From positions 1 through 64,000 of the forward strand of contig NZ_LBDA02000052.1 of NCBI RefSeq assembly GCF_000980885.2: DNA of 64,000 nt, read 5' to 3'. Below are positions 51,682 to 60,930 of this stretch, in pieces (position 1 is the stretch's first letter; the number at the start of each line of letters is the position of its first letter). Position numbers and translations under genes: made by a program. The notes under the pieces are model-generated. The model did no database searches. It was not told the origin of the DNA and was given only the letters and a program-made list of their open reading frames with translations. This DNA is from Streptomyces malaysiense. GTDB lineage: Bacteria; Actinomycetota; Actinomycetes; Streptomycetales; Streptomycetaceae.

Positions 51682-53133
51682 TCAGGCCGCGGTACGCGGA
51701 GGCAGGTGGCGGACACCGTCGTGCGCCGGGTGGGCGGAGGCGGCGCCCCCGTCGCCGCAAGCAGCGTTCTCCCCGTACTCGCCGCGTGAGCGCTTGAGGG
51801 CGATGTAGACGGGGATGCCGAGCAGGACGGCGAACAGCCCGTAGTAGACGGTCTGGTAGCCGCTGCCCTGGATCGACCAGTAGGAGAAGGCCATCGCCGC
51901 CGCGCTGATCACGATGTCGCGCACCAGCCGACCGCGCGGCACGGCACGGCGGTGCGTGATCAGCCAGTACAGCTGGGCGGCGGCGGAGAAGAGGTAGGGG
52001 ATAGCCGCGGTCAGCACGCTCAGCAGGACGATCGCGGTGAAGACGTTGTCGAAGCTGCTGTAGGCGGCCACGGTGATCAGCGAGGCGAGGATCGTGGCGG
52101 CCAGGATGCCGAAGACCGGTACGTCACGGTGCCTGCGGGCGAACGCCTTGGGGAACAAGCCGTCACGGGCGGCGGCATCGGGCATCTCGGCGCAGATCAT
52201 GGTCCAGCCGCCGAGCGCCCCGATGCCGGAGACGATCGCGGCGACGGCGATGGCGTCGCCTGCCCAGGTCCCGCCGACGATGTGGTTGGCGGCGTCGGTG
52301 AACGGCGCGGTAGAGGTGAGCAGTTGGCTGTGCGGCACGGCGCCGAAGACCGCGAGGGTGCCCAGCAGGTAGACGGCGGCGCAGGCCAGAGTGCCGTAGA
52401 CGGTGGCCCGGGGCACGTTGCGGCCTGGATCACGAACCCGTCCCGCGGCCACCGAGGCGGTCTCCAGGCCGATGTAACTGAACAGGGCGATGGCGCCGGA
52501 GGCCGAGATCGCGCTGAGCGGCGAGCCCGAAGTAGCGTTGAAATGGCCGAGGTTGCGGGCATTGAGGAAGGCGAGTCCGACGGTGGCCATGAGGATCAGG
52601 GGAGCGAACTTGAGCACCGTGGTAACGATCTGGAACACGCCCATGCTGCGCAGGCCCGCGAGGTTGACGGCGGCCGGAATCCACAGCCCGGCCAGCGCGA
52701 CGGCCGCGGAGCCCCACTTGGCGTGGCCGGTGTTGACGAAGACCTCGACGTAGCCGACCCAGGCGACCGCGATGGCGGCGTTGCCCGCCCAGGCGGTGAT
52801 CCAGTACGACCAGGCGTTGAGGAATCCGGCGAACTCGCCGAACGCCTCGCGAGCGTAGACGTAGGGGCCGCCGCCGCCGGGGACCCGCTTGGCGAGCCGC
52901 CCGAAGGTCAGGGCCAGCGCGATCGCCCCGACGGTCACCACGGCGAACGCCACCAGCGAAATGGGGCCATAGGGCGCGAGAGCGGAGGGAAGAGCGAAGA
53001 CCCCGGTGCCGATGATGCTACCCACGATGAGCGCGGTGGCGGTCGGCAGACCGAAGGACTTTCCGTCGCTCCGGACTTCGGACGTCTGCTGCGGTGCCGG
53101 CCCGGAGGCGGGTGGTCTGGTGGTGTGCGGCAT
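51682..53133 (-). CDS. arcD: APC-family amino acid antiporter (probable arginine:ornithine exchanger)
   Basis: About 483 residues with 12 predicted membrane helices. TM1 carries ALIVGSIIGTGVFALPSAL, the unwound GxG substrate segment of APC transporters. Later come KRVPGGGGPYVYAREAFGEF and GAIALFSYIGLETASVAAGR. Context within the arginine deiminase set makes arginine import with ornithine export the likely role. ATG 53133 is preferred because GGGGAA lies just before it; ATG 53145 is also possible. It probably forms one transcript with arcA. The symbol rests on context. Confidence 0.88.
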   Translation of the reverse strand: MPHTTRPPASGPAPQQTSEVRSDGKSFGLPTATALIVGSIIGTGVFALPSALAPYGPISLVAFAVVTVGAIALALTFGRLAKRVPGGGGPYVYAREAFGEFAGFLNAWSYWITAWAGNAAIAVAWVGYVEVFVNTGHAKWGSAAVALAGLWIPAAVNLAGLRSMGVFQIVTTVLKFAPLILMATVGLAFLNARNLGHFNATSGSPLSAISASGAIALFSYIGLETASVAAGRVRDPGRNVPRATVYGTLACAAVYLLGTLAVFGAVPHSQLLTSTAPFTDAANHIVGGTWAGDAIAVAAIVSGIGALGGWTMICAEMPDAAARDGLFPKAFARRHRDVPVFGILAATILASLITVAAYSSFDNVFTAIVLLSVLTAAIPYLFSAAAQLYWLITHRRAVPRGRLVRDIVISAAAMAFSYWSIQGSGYQTVYYGLFAVLLGIPVYIALKRSRGEYGENAACGDGGAASAHPAHDGVRHLPPRTAA

Positions 53134-53483
53134 GCCGTTCCCCATCGTTCGGTGAGCGACCCGGCCAGTGCGTCCTGAGCGGTGACGAGCGGCGCCGGGG
53201 CTGACGACGCCGATCATGTGCCAGTCACGGACGCCGCCGAGCGGGCCGAAAGTCCCTCGTCGCAGGGCCGGAAGGCATGACGGGCCCAGACTGGGCCGAA
53301 TGCCTCTCGGGAGGAGGGTCGTTAGGCCCGGTGACGAGGACCCTTGCGCACTGCCCGGCCGCGCCGCAGGCTGCGAGCGTGGTCGCGATCCTCCGTGAGC
53401 ACGTCGCGTCACCCCGACCCGGCGCGCCCTGGGGGCGCTGACCAGGGCACCCGCGTGCCCCCTTGAGAGACCGGAGTCAGGCC
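53134..53483. promoter_or_regulatory. Divergent arc promoter region with DosR/DevR-like boxes
   Basis: 350 bp between the antiporter/deiminase and carbamoyltransferase/kinase operons. Two 14-bp imperfect palindromes share GGGyCGwwAGkCCC: GGGCCGAAAGTCCC (53243-53256) and GGGTCGTTAGGCCC (53316-53329); a weaker copy, GGGCCGAATGCCTC, lies at 53293-53306. These resemble DosR/DevR (OsdR in streptomycetes) boxes of the GGGACTTTCGGCCC type, suggesting induction under low oxygen. No regulator gene is in the window. Confidence 0.6.
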
Positions 53484-54485
53484 ATGACCACCTCCCTGTA
53501 CGGCCGCAGCTTCCTGAAGGAGACCGACTTCTCCGCCGAGGAGTTCCGCTCCCTGATCGACCTGGCCGGAGAGCTGAAGGCGGCGAAGAAGGACGGCACC
53601 GAGGTCCCCCGGCTGACCGGCCGCAACATCGCGCTGGTCTTCGAGAAGACCTCGACCCGGACCCGCTGTGCCTTCGAGACCGCCGCGTACGATCAGGGCG
53701 CGCACGTGACCTACCTGGACCCGTCGGGCAGCCACATCGGACACAAGGAATCGATGAAGGACACGGCACGGGTGCTGGGCCGGATGTTCGACGGCATCGA
53801 GTACCGGGGCGCCGGCCAGGAACTGGTCGAGGAGCTGGCGCGATACGCGGGCGTGCCGGTGTGGAACGGGCTGACGAACGAGTGGCACCCCACCCAGATG
53901 CTGGCCGACCTGCTGACGATGCGGGAGCACAGCGGCAAGCCGTACGACCGGATCTCGCTGGCCTACGTGGGCGACGCGCGCAACAACGTGGCCAACTCCC
54001 TTCTGGTGTCAGCTGCGTTGCTGGGCATGGACGTCACCATGGTGGCGCCGCGGGCGCTGTGGAACCCCGAGCCGGTGCGGGCCGCCGCGAACGATCTGGC
54101 CCGCCGCTCCGGCGCAAGGCCGGCGCACACCGAGGACGTCACGGAGGGCGTGGCGGGTGCGGACTTCATCTACACCGACGTGTGGCTGTCGATGGGCGAA
54201 CCGCAGGAGATGTGGGCCGAGCGCGTGGCGCAGCTGCGCCCGTACCAGGTCGACGAGACGGTGCTGAAAGCCACCGGCAACCCGGACGTGGGATTCCTGC
54301 ACTGCCTCCCGGCGCTGCACGACCGCAGCACCGAACTGGGTGAGGCCGTCCACCGACTCACCGGACTGGACGCGCTGGAGGTCACCGACGAGGTCTTCGA
54401 GTCCCACCACTCGCTCGTCTTCGACCAGGCGGAGAACCGCCTGCACACCATCAAGGCGGTCATGGTCGCCACCCTCGGTCGCTGA
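53484..54485 (+). CDS. arcB: Ornithine carbamoyltransferase (catabolic type)
   Basis: 333 residues. It converts citrulline and phosphate to ornithine and carbamoyl phosphate in the ADI pathway. Motifs: carbamoyl-phosphate loop EKTSTRTRCAFE, second loop WNGLTNEWHPTQMLAD (HPTQ), LAYVGDARNNVANS and ornithine/catalytic LHCLPALHD. The C-terminus ends in an extended form (FDQAENRLHTIKAVMVATLG) like ArcB/ArgI proteins. GGAG lies ~9 nt before ATG 53484. The carbamate kinase gene begins 29 bp later. Confidence 0.97.
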   Translation: MTTSLYGRSFLKETDFSAEEFRSLIDLAGELKAAKKDGTEVPRLTGRNIALVFEKTSTRTRCAFETAAYDQGAHVTYLDPSGSHIGHKESMKDTARVLGRMFDGIEYRGAGQELVEELARYAGVPVWNGLTNEWHPTQMLADLLTMREHSGKPYDRISLAYVGDARNNVANSLLVSAALLGMDVTMVAPRALWNPEPVRAAANDLARRSGARPAHTEDVTEGVAGADFIYTDVWLSMGEPQEMWAERVAQLRPYQVDETVLKATGNPDVGFLHCLPALHDRSTELGEAVHRLTGLDALEVTDEVFESHHSLVFDQAENRLHTIKAVMVATLGR

Positions 54486-54514
54486 CCGGCCGCCGAGGCG
54501 TACAGGAGAAGAGC

Positions 54515-55429
54515 ATGCGTACAGTCGTCGCGCTGGGAGGAAACGCCCTGCTGCCGCGGGGCGAGCGTCCCGACGCCGCCCCGCAGGCCGACCAGGTGCG
54601 TCGCGCCGCCGCGGCCCTGGCACCGCTCGCCGCCTGCGGCGAACTCGTCGTCACCCACGGCAACGGGCCGCAGGTCGGCTTGCTGGCCCTGGAGAGCGCC
54701 GGTGACCCCCGGCTCAGCCGCCCGTACCCGTTCGACGTGCTCGGCGCGGAGACGCAAGGAATGATCGGATACTGGTTGCTCCAGGCACTGCACAACGCCC
54801 TGCCGGACCGGCGCACCGCCTGCCTGCTCAACCAGACCGTGGTGGACCGGGACGACCCTGCGTTCGCCCGCCCCACCAAGTTCGTCGGCGCGGTCCTCAC
54901 CGAGGCCCAGGCACGTGAGCAGCGCGAGCGGCTCGGCTGGGATGTCGGGCGGGACGGCGAGGCGTGGCGGCGGGTTGTGCCGTCGCCCGAACCAGTGAGT
55001 GTGGTGGAGGCGGACCTGGTCGGCGTGCTGCTGGAGGCCGGCGCGGTCGTCGTGTGCGGCGGGGGCGGCGGCATCCCGGTGGTTATCGACGAGTCGGGAA
55101 GGCTGTCCGGGGTCGAGGCAGTGGTCGACAAGGACCTGACCGCCGCGCTGCTGGCCGAGCAGTTGAAGGCAGACACCCTGCTGATCCTCACCGACGTGCC
55201 GTACGTCGAACTCGACCACGGCACCCCTCGTGCGCGCCCGCTGCGGGAGACGACGCCCCGGCAGTTGGGCGGGTACGACTTCCTGGCAGGGTCGATGGGA
55301 CCGAAGACGCGAGCTGCGGCGCGGTTCGTGGAACGGACCGGGGGACGTGCGGTCATCGGCAGGCTGGCCGACGCCAGAGAAATCCTCGCCGGTACGGCGG
55401 GCACCCGGGTCACGCCCGACGCGGGCTGA
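54515..55429 (+). CDS. arcC: Carbamate kinase
   Basis: 304 residues. It transfers phosphate from carbamoyl phosphate to ADP, the ATP-yielding last step. Motifs: N-terminal VVALGGNALLPRG, VVTHGNGPQVGLL, VVCGGGGGIPVV, AVVDKDLTAALLAEQLKAD (catalytic Lys/Asp region) and GSMGPKTRAAARFVE. AGGAGAAG precedes ATG 54515. It is second in the arcB-arcC operon and is followed by an IS1182 relic. Confidence 0.97.
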   Translation: MRTVVALGGNALLPRGERPDAAPQADQVRRAAAALAPLAACGELVVTHGNGPQVGLLALESAGDPRLSRPYPFDVLGAETQGMIGYWLLQALHNALPDRRTACLLNQTVVDRDDPAFARPTKFVGAVLTEAQAREQRERLGWDVGRDGEAWRRVVPSPEPVSVVEADLVGVLLEAGAVVVCGGGGGIPVVIDESGRLSGVEAVVDKDLTAALLAEQLKADTLLILTDVPYVELDHGTPRARPLRETTPRQLGGYDFLAGSMGPKTRAAARFVERTGGRAVIGRLADAREILAGTAGTRVTPDAG

Positions 55430-55579
55430 GGCCTGCACACCGAAACAGCCCTGGCGGGACACCCCGCCGGGTCCGTTCGCAGTCGCTGCGGCGCTGAGAA
55501 CCGATCACCGCCTTGAGCACGTGGAAAGCAGTACATGGGTCCCACAGCGTGTGACAGACCGGTGGAACGGACCGGTTCA
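55430..55579. other. Intergenic after arcC
   Basis: About 150 bases with no gene or clear terminator before the IS1182 relic. Confidence 0.3.
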
Positions 55580-56027
55580 CGCCCAGCAGTCGCGCTGGTC
55601 GAGGTAGTCCTGGAAGGCAGTCGGTCGGCGGGGCGTGGGTGGTGTTCCAGGAGCCGGACGGCGTCGTTCCCGGCGGCAAGGATCCTGGTCTTGGGCTCGG
55701 TGGGGTTCTTGCCCAGGCGGACCGGCCGGCCGTAGCGGAGCCCCAGTCCTCATCGACCAGTTCGTCGAGCGGGTGCGGGGACGTGCCGGCGACTTCTTCG
55801 AGTGCGGCGCGGACGGCCTCGGTGATCAGCTCCAGACGGGTCAGGTCGCGCACCGCGGCCAGGACGTGGGGGGAACCGGTGCGCTGCGTGGTGCGCTCGC
55901 GGACGAGACCGGCCTCCTTCAGGCGCGCGAGCGCGAGGTCGAGAAGACGGTCGGCTCGGCCGCCCTCGGTGAGACGGTCACGGAAATCGGCCAGCACGCT
56001 GTGATCGGAACGGGCGCGAAGGGACAA
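55580..56027 (-). pseudogene. IS1182-family transposase internal fragment (frameshifted)
   Basis: The minus strand reads SLRARSDHSVLADFRDRLTE, DRLLDLALARLKEAGLVRER and LDELVDEDWG, then changes frame by one base to LRYGRPVRLGKNPTEPKTRI and LAAGNDAVRLLEH. This is a conserved IS1182 internal block. Both ends and the DDE core are lacking. Confidence 0.8.
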
Positions 56028-56256
56028 CGGGCACCTCGGCAGCTTCGCCGGTCCGAACTACCCGAGCGTCAGCTCATACTGAGCGAGGGGCTCTGCGGAC
56101 CGTCCATCTGGTGATCCGCCCAGACGCAGCTTTCGGGGAAGCAGGTCGTCGGGGGAGGGGCCGCCGCGATGTCGATGAGGGGGGTGATCGTCCGGAGTTC
56201 CCGTGGCCCGGCCCACGGCTCCGAGGCCGGCGAGCGGAGAATCGACGACCAGCGGA
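56028..56256. other. Intergenic, no gene
   Basis: About 230 bases between the IS relic and the end of the metallo-hydrolase gene; nothing recognised. Confidence 0.3.
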
Positions 56257-57144
56257 TCACGGCGTGCGTGTGCTGGGGCACAGGACGAAGTGCGGGAAGG
56301 CCCGGCGGCTGGGCTGGTTGCCGATCTCCTCCAGTGCTGCGCGGATCTCGCGCAGGTGGTCGGTGGTCATCTGCAGCGGGGCCTCGTCGGGCTGGTAGAC
56401 GGTGCGGATCGGATAGTCCACGCCCGGTTCTCGGGACATTTCGATGTGGCAGCCGAGCACGTGGGTGACCGTCCGCTGGTCGCAGAAGTCGATCAAGCGA
56501 TCGATCGTCCGGATGAATGCCTGCCAGTCCTCGATGTAGAGCCGGCCGGGGTAGACGGTGTCGCCGGTGAGGAGGAACCCGGTCCACGGGTCGTAGAACG
56601 TGACCGCCGCCTCGTGATGGCCCGGGGTCGCCAGACATTCCAGCGCCCGCCCCCCGAGGTCGACCCGCGCCACGGAATCGGGGCGGTCGGTGAATCCGAA
56701 GTACGGCCAGGCGGTGGCCGGCTCCGCGCCGATCACCGTGGTGTCAGGACGATCGCCGAACTGGCCGTCACCCGCGACGTGGTCACCGTGCGGATGAGTG
56801 TGCAGCACCAGCAGTCGGTACCCGGGCCGCGGGTGACGCGCGAGCCAGGACTCCATGAGCTCGTCGACCACCTGGCGAAGGGGGAAGAACTCGGCGGATT
56901 CGGTGGCACCGGTGTCGATCAGCACCGCCCGCTCGTTGCCGAACAGCAGGAACAGGAAGGGCGCCTCGTAGTCGATCGCCATGTTCTGTCGGAGGATGAA
57001 CGTGTGCTCGTCATAGCCGTGGACCTGGATGTCCGGGTCGGTGTTGTGCTTGGCCGACGGCGAGCCGTGGATCCACCGGACGTCCAGCGCACGAGGCCTG
57101 GGAGTCGCTCCGGTGAAGTCGATCAGGGAAGTGCCGGCACCCAT
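56257..57144 (-). CDS. MBL-fold metallo-hydrolase
   Basis: 295 residues. The metal site is LHTHPHGDHVAGD (HxHxDH), with a later His in LATPGHHEAAVTFYD, an Asp ligand in GFLLTGDTVYPGR and a last His in THVLGCHIEMSREPG. The N-terminus has PFLFLLFGNERAVLIDTGAT. ATG 57144, with AAGGAG 7 nt upstream, is chosen over a longer frame. Class B metallo-hydrolase of the glyoxalase II/beta-lactamase-like superfamily, substrate unknown; only the HxHxDH core is clearly shared with the hydrolase at 23536. Confidence 0.9.
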   Translation of the reverse strand: MGAGTSLIDFTGATPRPRALDVRWIHGSPSAKHNTDPDIQVHGYDEHTFILRQNMAIDYEAPFLFLLFGNERAVLIDTGATESAEFFPLRQVVDELMESWLARHPRPGYRLLVLHTHPHGDHVAGDGQFGDRPDTTVIGAEPATAWPYFGFTDRPDSVARVDLGGRALECLATPGHHEAAVTFYDPWTGFLLTGDTVYPGRLYIEDWQAFIRTIDRLIDFCDQRTVTHVLGCHIEMSREPGVDYPIRTVYQPDEAPLQMTTDHLREIRAALEEIGNQPSRRAFPHFVLCPSTRTP

Positions 57145-57416
57145 GACGTCTCCTTGAGTGCGTCGTCTTGGCGGGCCGGGTACGGCGCACATCTCGTCCG
57201 GGGCAGGCACCTATGAGCCGCCACGACGACGCTAACACGCATGTCCGGGTCGGTCGGATGCCCGGCGCGGTCTTCCGCGCGGTCGCCGTCCGCCCCAGGT
57301 GGCGCCGGAAACGCCGGAGGAGACCTGGCATTCACGCGCCGGCCGCCCCATCGGGGTCGTGCTGCACACGAAGCCGGGCCGATGGCGAGGCCACTTCAGG
57401 CTCAGGGCCCGTGATG
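57145..57416. other. Intergenic upstream of the metallo-hydrolase
   Basis: About 270 bases, no readable gene. It probably contains the hydrolase promoter. Confidence 0.3.
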
Positions 57417-57511
57417 CGGAGAGGGCAGGATTCGAACCTGCGTGGACCCTTGCGGATCCGACCTCGAGGCGTGCTCGTCGGTCCCCGATCAACCACTCCG
57501 GGCACCTCTCC
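57417..57511 (-). tRNA. tRNA-Ser-like relic with aberrant anticodon arm
   Basis: The reverse strand has a perfect acceptor (GGAGAGG/CCTCTCC + G), a D-stem CCCG/CGGG, a class II variable arm (GGATCC-GCAA-GGGTCC) and a perfect T-arm (GCAGG-TTCGAAT-CCTGC). The anticodon arm is 24 instead of 17 nt: GAGCACGC-CTCGA resembles that of tRNA-Ser(CGA), but the returning stem is replaced by GGTCGG. Probably a pseudo-tRNA, or an attachment-site relic of an integrated element. Confidence 0.5.
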
Positions 57512-58182
57512 TCGCTCCCGGCTCCCGTGGGTGTCGGGGGCCGTTCACGTGAAAGAGAGTGACACGAGCCCCTGACACGGGGCTGACATGTCCGGGTCCG
57601 CCGGAGCTCGCGTGCGCCCTGAGCGGCGGTACGACGCGTGGTGCGGGGAGCGGCCGTACATGAGAGCGGGTCGTCGCCGTCGCCGTCGTCGTCGCCGTCG
57701 TCGGGTCACGGCCGGGTGACGGGTTGGTCTTGCACCGGCGGGCCGGCGGGCCGGCGGGAAGCGCCGGAAGCCGAAGCTCAGCTCCGCGATGACCTGCCCG
57801 CAGCATGGACGCCCCACCGCGGCCGACGCGTTCTCGGGCTTGGACGATGCCGCCGCGGGCCTTGCCGCCGGGGGGAGGGACCTGCCTGGGCCTTCGGGGT
57901 GCGCAGCCGCCTGGTCCAAGGCCCAGGCGGTACGTGCGCCGGTGCCGGGTCCGTGTGCGACCGCCGGGCGCCGGCGCGCGTCAGCTCGGTGCGGGCCGTG
58001 CGCGGGGGCTGGGCGCTGGGTGCCCGCGGTTCGGCCGACCGGTGCCGGTGCATGAGCAGTTCCGGTGCATCCGGCCGACCGCGTGAGAACACACCGTGGT
58101 GTCGTCCACCGCCCAGCGGCCGGCCGTCAGCCGTATCGGCTTCCGACGCCCGTCCCGGCAGCGCCGGTGTGACACTGGTGGG
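57512..58182. other. Intergenic, low-complexity
   Basis: About 670 bases without a coherent gene. It contains a CGTCGC/CGTCGT simple repeat (57668-57705) and a GGCGGGCC repeat (57738-57760). Confidence 0.35.
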
Positions 58183-58455
58183 ATGGCGCACAGGGTTCAG
58201 GAGACGGACCGGCGTTTGGAGCGAGCCGTCCTGGAACTGCTGGACCGTCGCGGCCCGACCGCGACGATCTGCCCCTCCGACGCCGCGCGGGCGGTGTACG
58301 ACGGGGACGACGACGGCTGGCGCGCGCTCATGGAACCGGCCCGCCGCGCCGCACGGCGGCTGGTCGTGGCCGGCGAGGTGGAGATCACTCAGTCCGGCCA
58401 CCCCGTCGATCCGGCCACGGCCCGTGGTCCCGTCCGCATCCGCCGGGCCCGCTGA
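58183..58455 (+). CDS. DUF3253 small protein
   Basis: 90 residues, a complete family member: VLELLDRRGPTATICPSDAA, then DGWRALMEPARRAARRLVVA and GEVEITQSGHPVDPATARGP. It is a winged-helix-like fold of unknown function. GGTGGG precedes ATG 58183. It is a single gene. Confidence 0.85.
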   Translation: MAHRVQETDRRLERAVLELLDRRGPTATICPSDAARAVYDGDDDGWRALMEPARRAARRLVVAGEVEITQSGHPVDPATARGPVRIRRAR

Positions 58456-58525
58456 CACGGCGGACGCCAAAGCGCAGCGGCCGGCAACGGGCGTGAAAGA
58501 CAGCGGTGAGCGTCAGTGAACGGTC

Positions 58526-59098
58526 CTAGCGGCCGGCTGTCGGCGCGGCCGTCGGATGCCACTCGCGGCGCAGGAGGCCGAAGACCCAGGAGTCGGAGAC
58601 GTCGCCGTTGACGACGCAGTCCTCGCGGAGGGTGCCTTCGCGGACGAAGCCGAGCTTCTCCAGGACCCGGGCGGACGCCGCGTTGCGGGTGTCGGTCTCG
58701 GCCTGGACGCGGTTCAGGTCCAGGGCGTCGAACGCCCACCGCAGGACGGCGTGCGCGGTCTCCGTGGCGTAGCCGCGGCCCCACGCGGCGGTTTCGAAGA
58801 CGTAGCCCAGGGACGCGCTGCGGAAGTCCGGGTTCCAGCTGGTCAGGCCGCACCAGCCGATGAACGCGCCGTTGGAGACGCGTTCGACGGCCATCCGCGC
58901 TCCCGTGCCTTCCTCCTCGATCGTGCGGCAGGCCGCGATGAAGCGCTGGGCGCGGGCCGGCGTGGTCCATGGCGGGGAGTCCCAGTAGCGCAGCACGTCG
59001 GCGCTGCTGTGCAGCGCGTAGAGCGGCGCCGCGTCGGCGTCGGTGAACGGCCGCAGTCGCAGGCGGGCGGTGTGCAGTTCGGGGGTGGGCAGAGTCAT
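58526..59098 (-). CDS. GNAT-family N-acetyltransferase (RimJ/RimL-like)
   Basis: 190 residues. It begins TARLRLRPFTDADAAPLYAL, with GWCGLTSWNPDFRSASLGYV, the acetyl-CoA loop AAWGRGYATETAHAVLRWAF and NAASARVLEKLGFVREGTLR, typical of RimJ/RimL-type acetyltransferases acting on N-termini or small amines. ATG 59098 (AGGA upstream) is preferred over ATG 59107. Substrate unknown. Confidence 0.9.
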   Translation of the reverse strand: MTLPTPELHTARLRLRPFTDADAAPLYALHSSADVLRYWDSPPWTTPARAQRFIAACRTIEEEGTGARMAVERVSNGAFIGWCGLTSWNPDFRSASLGYVFETAAWGRGYATETAHAVLRWAFDALDLNRVQAETDTRNAASARVLEKLGFVREGTLREDCVVNGDVSDSWVFGLLRREWHPTAAPTAGR

Positions 59099-59528
59099 GC
59101 GGAGCATCCTGCCGCGTCACGCTCGCCTCGGACCATCCAATAAGCGAGCCGATCGGGGGCGCGTACGTCCCCGGTGACGCCGGGCCCGCCGCATGGGCGG
59201 TGAGTCCGCGGTACCGAGCCGGCACGGCGAGCGGACGTCTGCCGTACCGGCGTGCCCTCGGGACGCCGCCGGCCCCGTGAGCGACCTCCTTCCCAGCCGG
59301 GGCCAGGGCACAGGGCAGCCCTCGTTCCTCCGGACCGGGCCGAAAGCCCGATCCGTCGAACTGGCCGAGAACCAGATCGCGGAACTTCCGTCCGTCCAGC
59401 AGGACGGGCCGCTCGACCCTTTGCGGCGGATCTCCGCGGTATCGGGGTCGGCGGGCAGGAAGGACGGCCCGGCCGTATGCTCCGCCTGATTTCGGCCTCG
59501 TGCCGGGCTCACCGCGCCGAACGGGTGC
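59099..59528. other. Intergenic, no supported gene
   Basis: About 430 bases; only short frames of improbable composition on both strands. Confidence 0.35.
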
Positions 59529-60395
59529 TCAGCGGAAGCGGTGCAGGTGCTCGCCGAGGAAGGCTTCCAGGGTGCGCGGGGTGCGGCCGGTCAGGCGGGT
59601 GAAGACGCCGTCCGGCGACTCCTCGCGGACCACGGCGAGCCGCTGGATCTCCACCACGTGGGCCGCGAGCCAGTCCGGCATTCCGGCCCGGGTCACCAGG
59701 TGGGCGTGCAACTCGGCCGGGGCCAGGTCGAGGTAGCGCACCGGCCGGCCGAGCAACTCGCTCAGCAGGTCGGCGAGTTCGGGGTGGCTGTAGGCCCGCC
59801 CGCCGGTCAGCGGGTACGTCGCGCCGGTCAGCTCGGGGCAGGTGAGTACCTCGGCGGCGGCGTCACCGATGTCCCGGACGTCCACGTAGTTGCACCGGGC
59901 CTGCCCGGTCGCCCCGTGCACCACTCCGGCCGCGGCGATGCCCGGGGCCAGCAGGAGCAGCTTCTGCATGAAGGCGTACGGGCGCAGAACGGTGGTGAGG
60001 ATGCCCGAGGAGCGCAGGCGCGCCTCTATCTCGTGGTGTCCGCGGGAGACCCTGACCGGTGAGTTCGGTTCGGCGGCGGGGGCGGAGACCTTGACGATGT
60101 GCGCCACACCGCGGTCGACGGCGGCGTCGACGGCGTTCAGCTCGTACCGCACCTGGTGCGGGCCGTTGGCCATGGTGAGGAACAGCTGGTGTGCACCGCG
60201 GAAGGCCGTGCGCAGGGAGTCGGGATCAGCGGCGTCCACCGGGCTGATCTCGGTCCGGGCGCGTGTCTGGTCGTCGAGTCCGGCGGCCAGGCGAGCGGGG
60301 TCGCGGCTGAGCGCGCGGGCCGGAACGCCGAGAGCGGCGAGGCTGCGCAGCGTGGCACCGCCGGTGGCGCCGGCGGCGCCCATGACGACGATCAT
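59529..60395 (-). CDS. NmrA-like NAD(P)-binding protein
   Basis: 288 residues. IVVMGAAGATGGATLRSLAA is the nucleotide loop. AHQLFLTMANGPHQVRYELN, HIVKVSAPAAE, CNYVDVRDIGDAAAEVL and TYPLTGGRAYSHPELADLL are the NmrA/azoreductase-like pattern (short atypical SDR). The catalytic Tyr-Lys pair of classical SDRs is not evident, so it may be a redox sensor or a quinone/azo reductase. Its ATG overlaps the stop of the upstream membrane gene (ATGA), so the two are translationally coupled. Confidence 0.88.
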   Translation of the reverse strand: MIVVMGAAGATGGATLRSLAALGVPARALSRDPARLAAGLDDQTRARTEISPVDAADPDSLRTAFRGAHQLFLTMANGPHQVRYELNAVDAAVDRGVAHIVKVSAPAAEPNSPVRVSRGHHEIEARLRSSGILTTVLRPYAFMQKLLLLAPGIAAAGVVHGATGQARCNYVDVRDIGDAAAEVLTCPELTGATYPLTGGRAYSHPELADLLSELLGRPVRYLDLAPAELHAHLVTRAGMPDWLAAHVVEIQRLAVVREESPDGVFTRLTGRTPRTLEAFLGEHLHRFR

Positions 60396-60877
60396 GGGGT
60401 GTGCCCTTCAGGTCGGAGCGAGGGGTCGAGCGGGCGCCCGGCCCCCAGGTCGGGGCGGCTGCCGCGCCAGCGCCAGGTGGTGATCGTGGCGGCGATCGCC
60501 GACGAGACCGGCAGGTCGATCGGTAGGCGGCGCGGCCATGGGCTGTCGCCGAGTACGGGGACCAGCGGGAGCCAGTGCGCGGCGGCGAGGCCGGGCAGGA
60601 GGGCGAGCGCCGCGGCCGCCAGGCCCGTTCCGGCGGCCGCGAGGGCGCGGGGTGTCCGGGTGGGGCGGGAGCGGACGCGGCGGCGTAGGACGGCGCCGAG
60701 GGCGGCGGCCACCACGGCGGAGGTGCCGCCGATGGTGGTCGGCGCGGCGACGGCCAGCTGCGGCTGGTGTGCGACGACTCCGCCGAGCCCGGCCGTGACG
60801 GCGGGCATGGCGTAAGCGGTGAGGACCTCGCGCCACAGGACGAACGGAGGGGGTGCTCCGGGGGCCTTCTTGCTCAT
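60392..60877 (-). CDS. Small multi-pass membrane protein
   Basis: 161 residues with three or four hydrophobic segments (AYAMPAVTAGLGGVVA; AVAAPTTIGGTSAVVAAALG; LAAAGTGLAAAALALLPGLA; LPVSSAIAATITTW). AGGGAGAAGC lies before ATG 60877. It is first gene of the pair with the NmrA protein, behind the MarR operator. No family recognised. Confidence 0.75.
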   Translation of the reverse strand: MSKKAPGAPPPFVLWREVLTAYAMPAVTAGLGGVVAHQPQLAVAAPTTIGGTSAVVAAALGAVLRRRVRSRPTRTPRALAAAGTGLAAAALALLPGLAAAHWLPLVPVLGDSPWPRRLPIDLPVSSAIAATITTWRWRGSRPDLGAGRPLDPSLRPEGHTP

Positions 60878-60910
60878 GCTTCTCCCTACTCGCAGAAATG
60901 TGATTAGCCG

Positions 60911-60930
60911 CCTAAGTATGAATGCTTAGG
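60911..60930. promoter_or_regulatory. 20-bp MarR-type operator
   Basis: CCTAAGTATGAATGCTTAGG is an almost perfect palindrome (arms CCTAAG-AT / AT-CTTAGG), directly followed by TGCCTAA. It lies between the MarR gene end (61020) and the membrane gene start (60877). A related CCTAA occurs just before the MarR start (GTGCCTAATC, ~61554), consistent with autoregulation. Confidence 0.7.

Noticed and set aside
55410..56027. Regulator or novel protein behind arcC
   Set aside because: The sequence matches an internal block of IS1182 transposases with a frameshift, not an arginine regulator.
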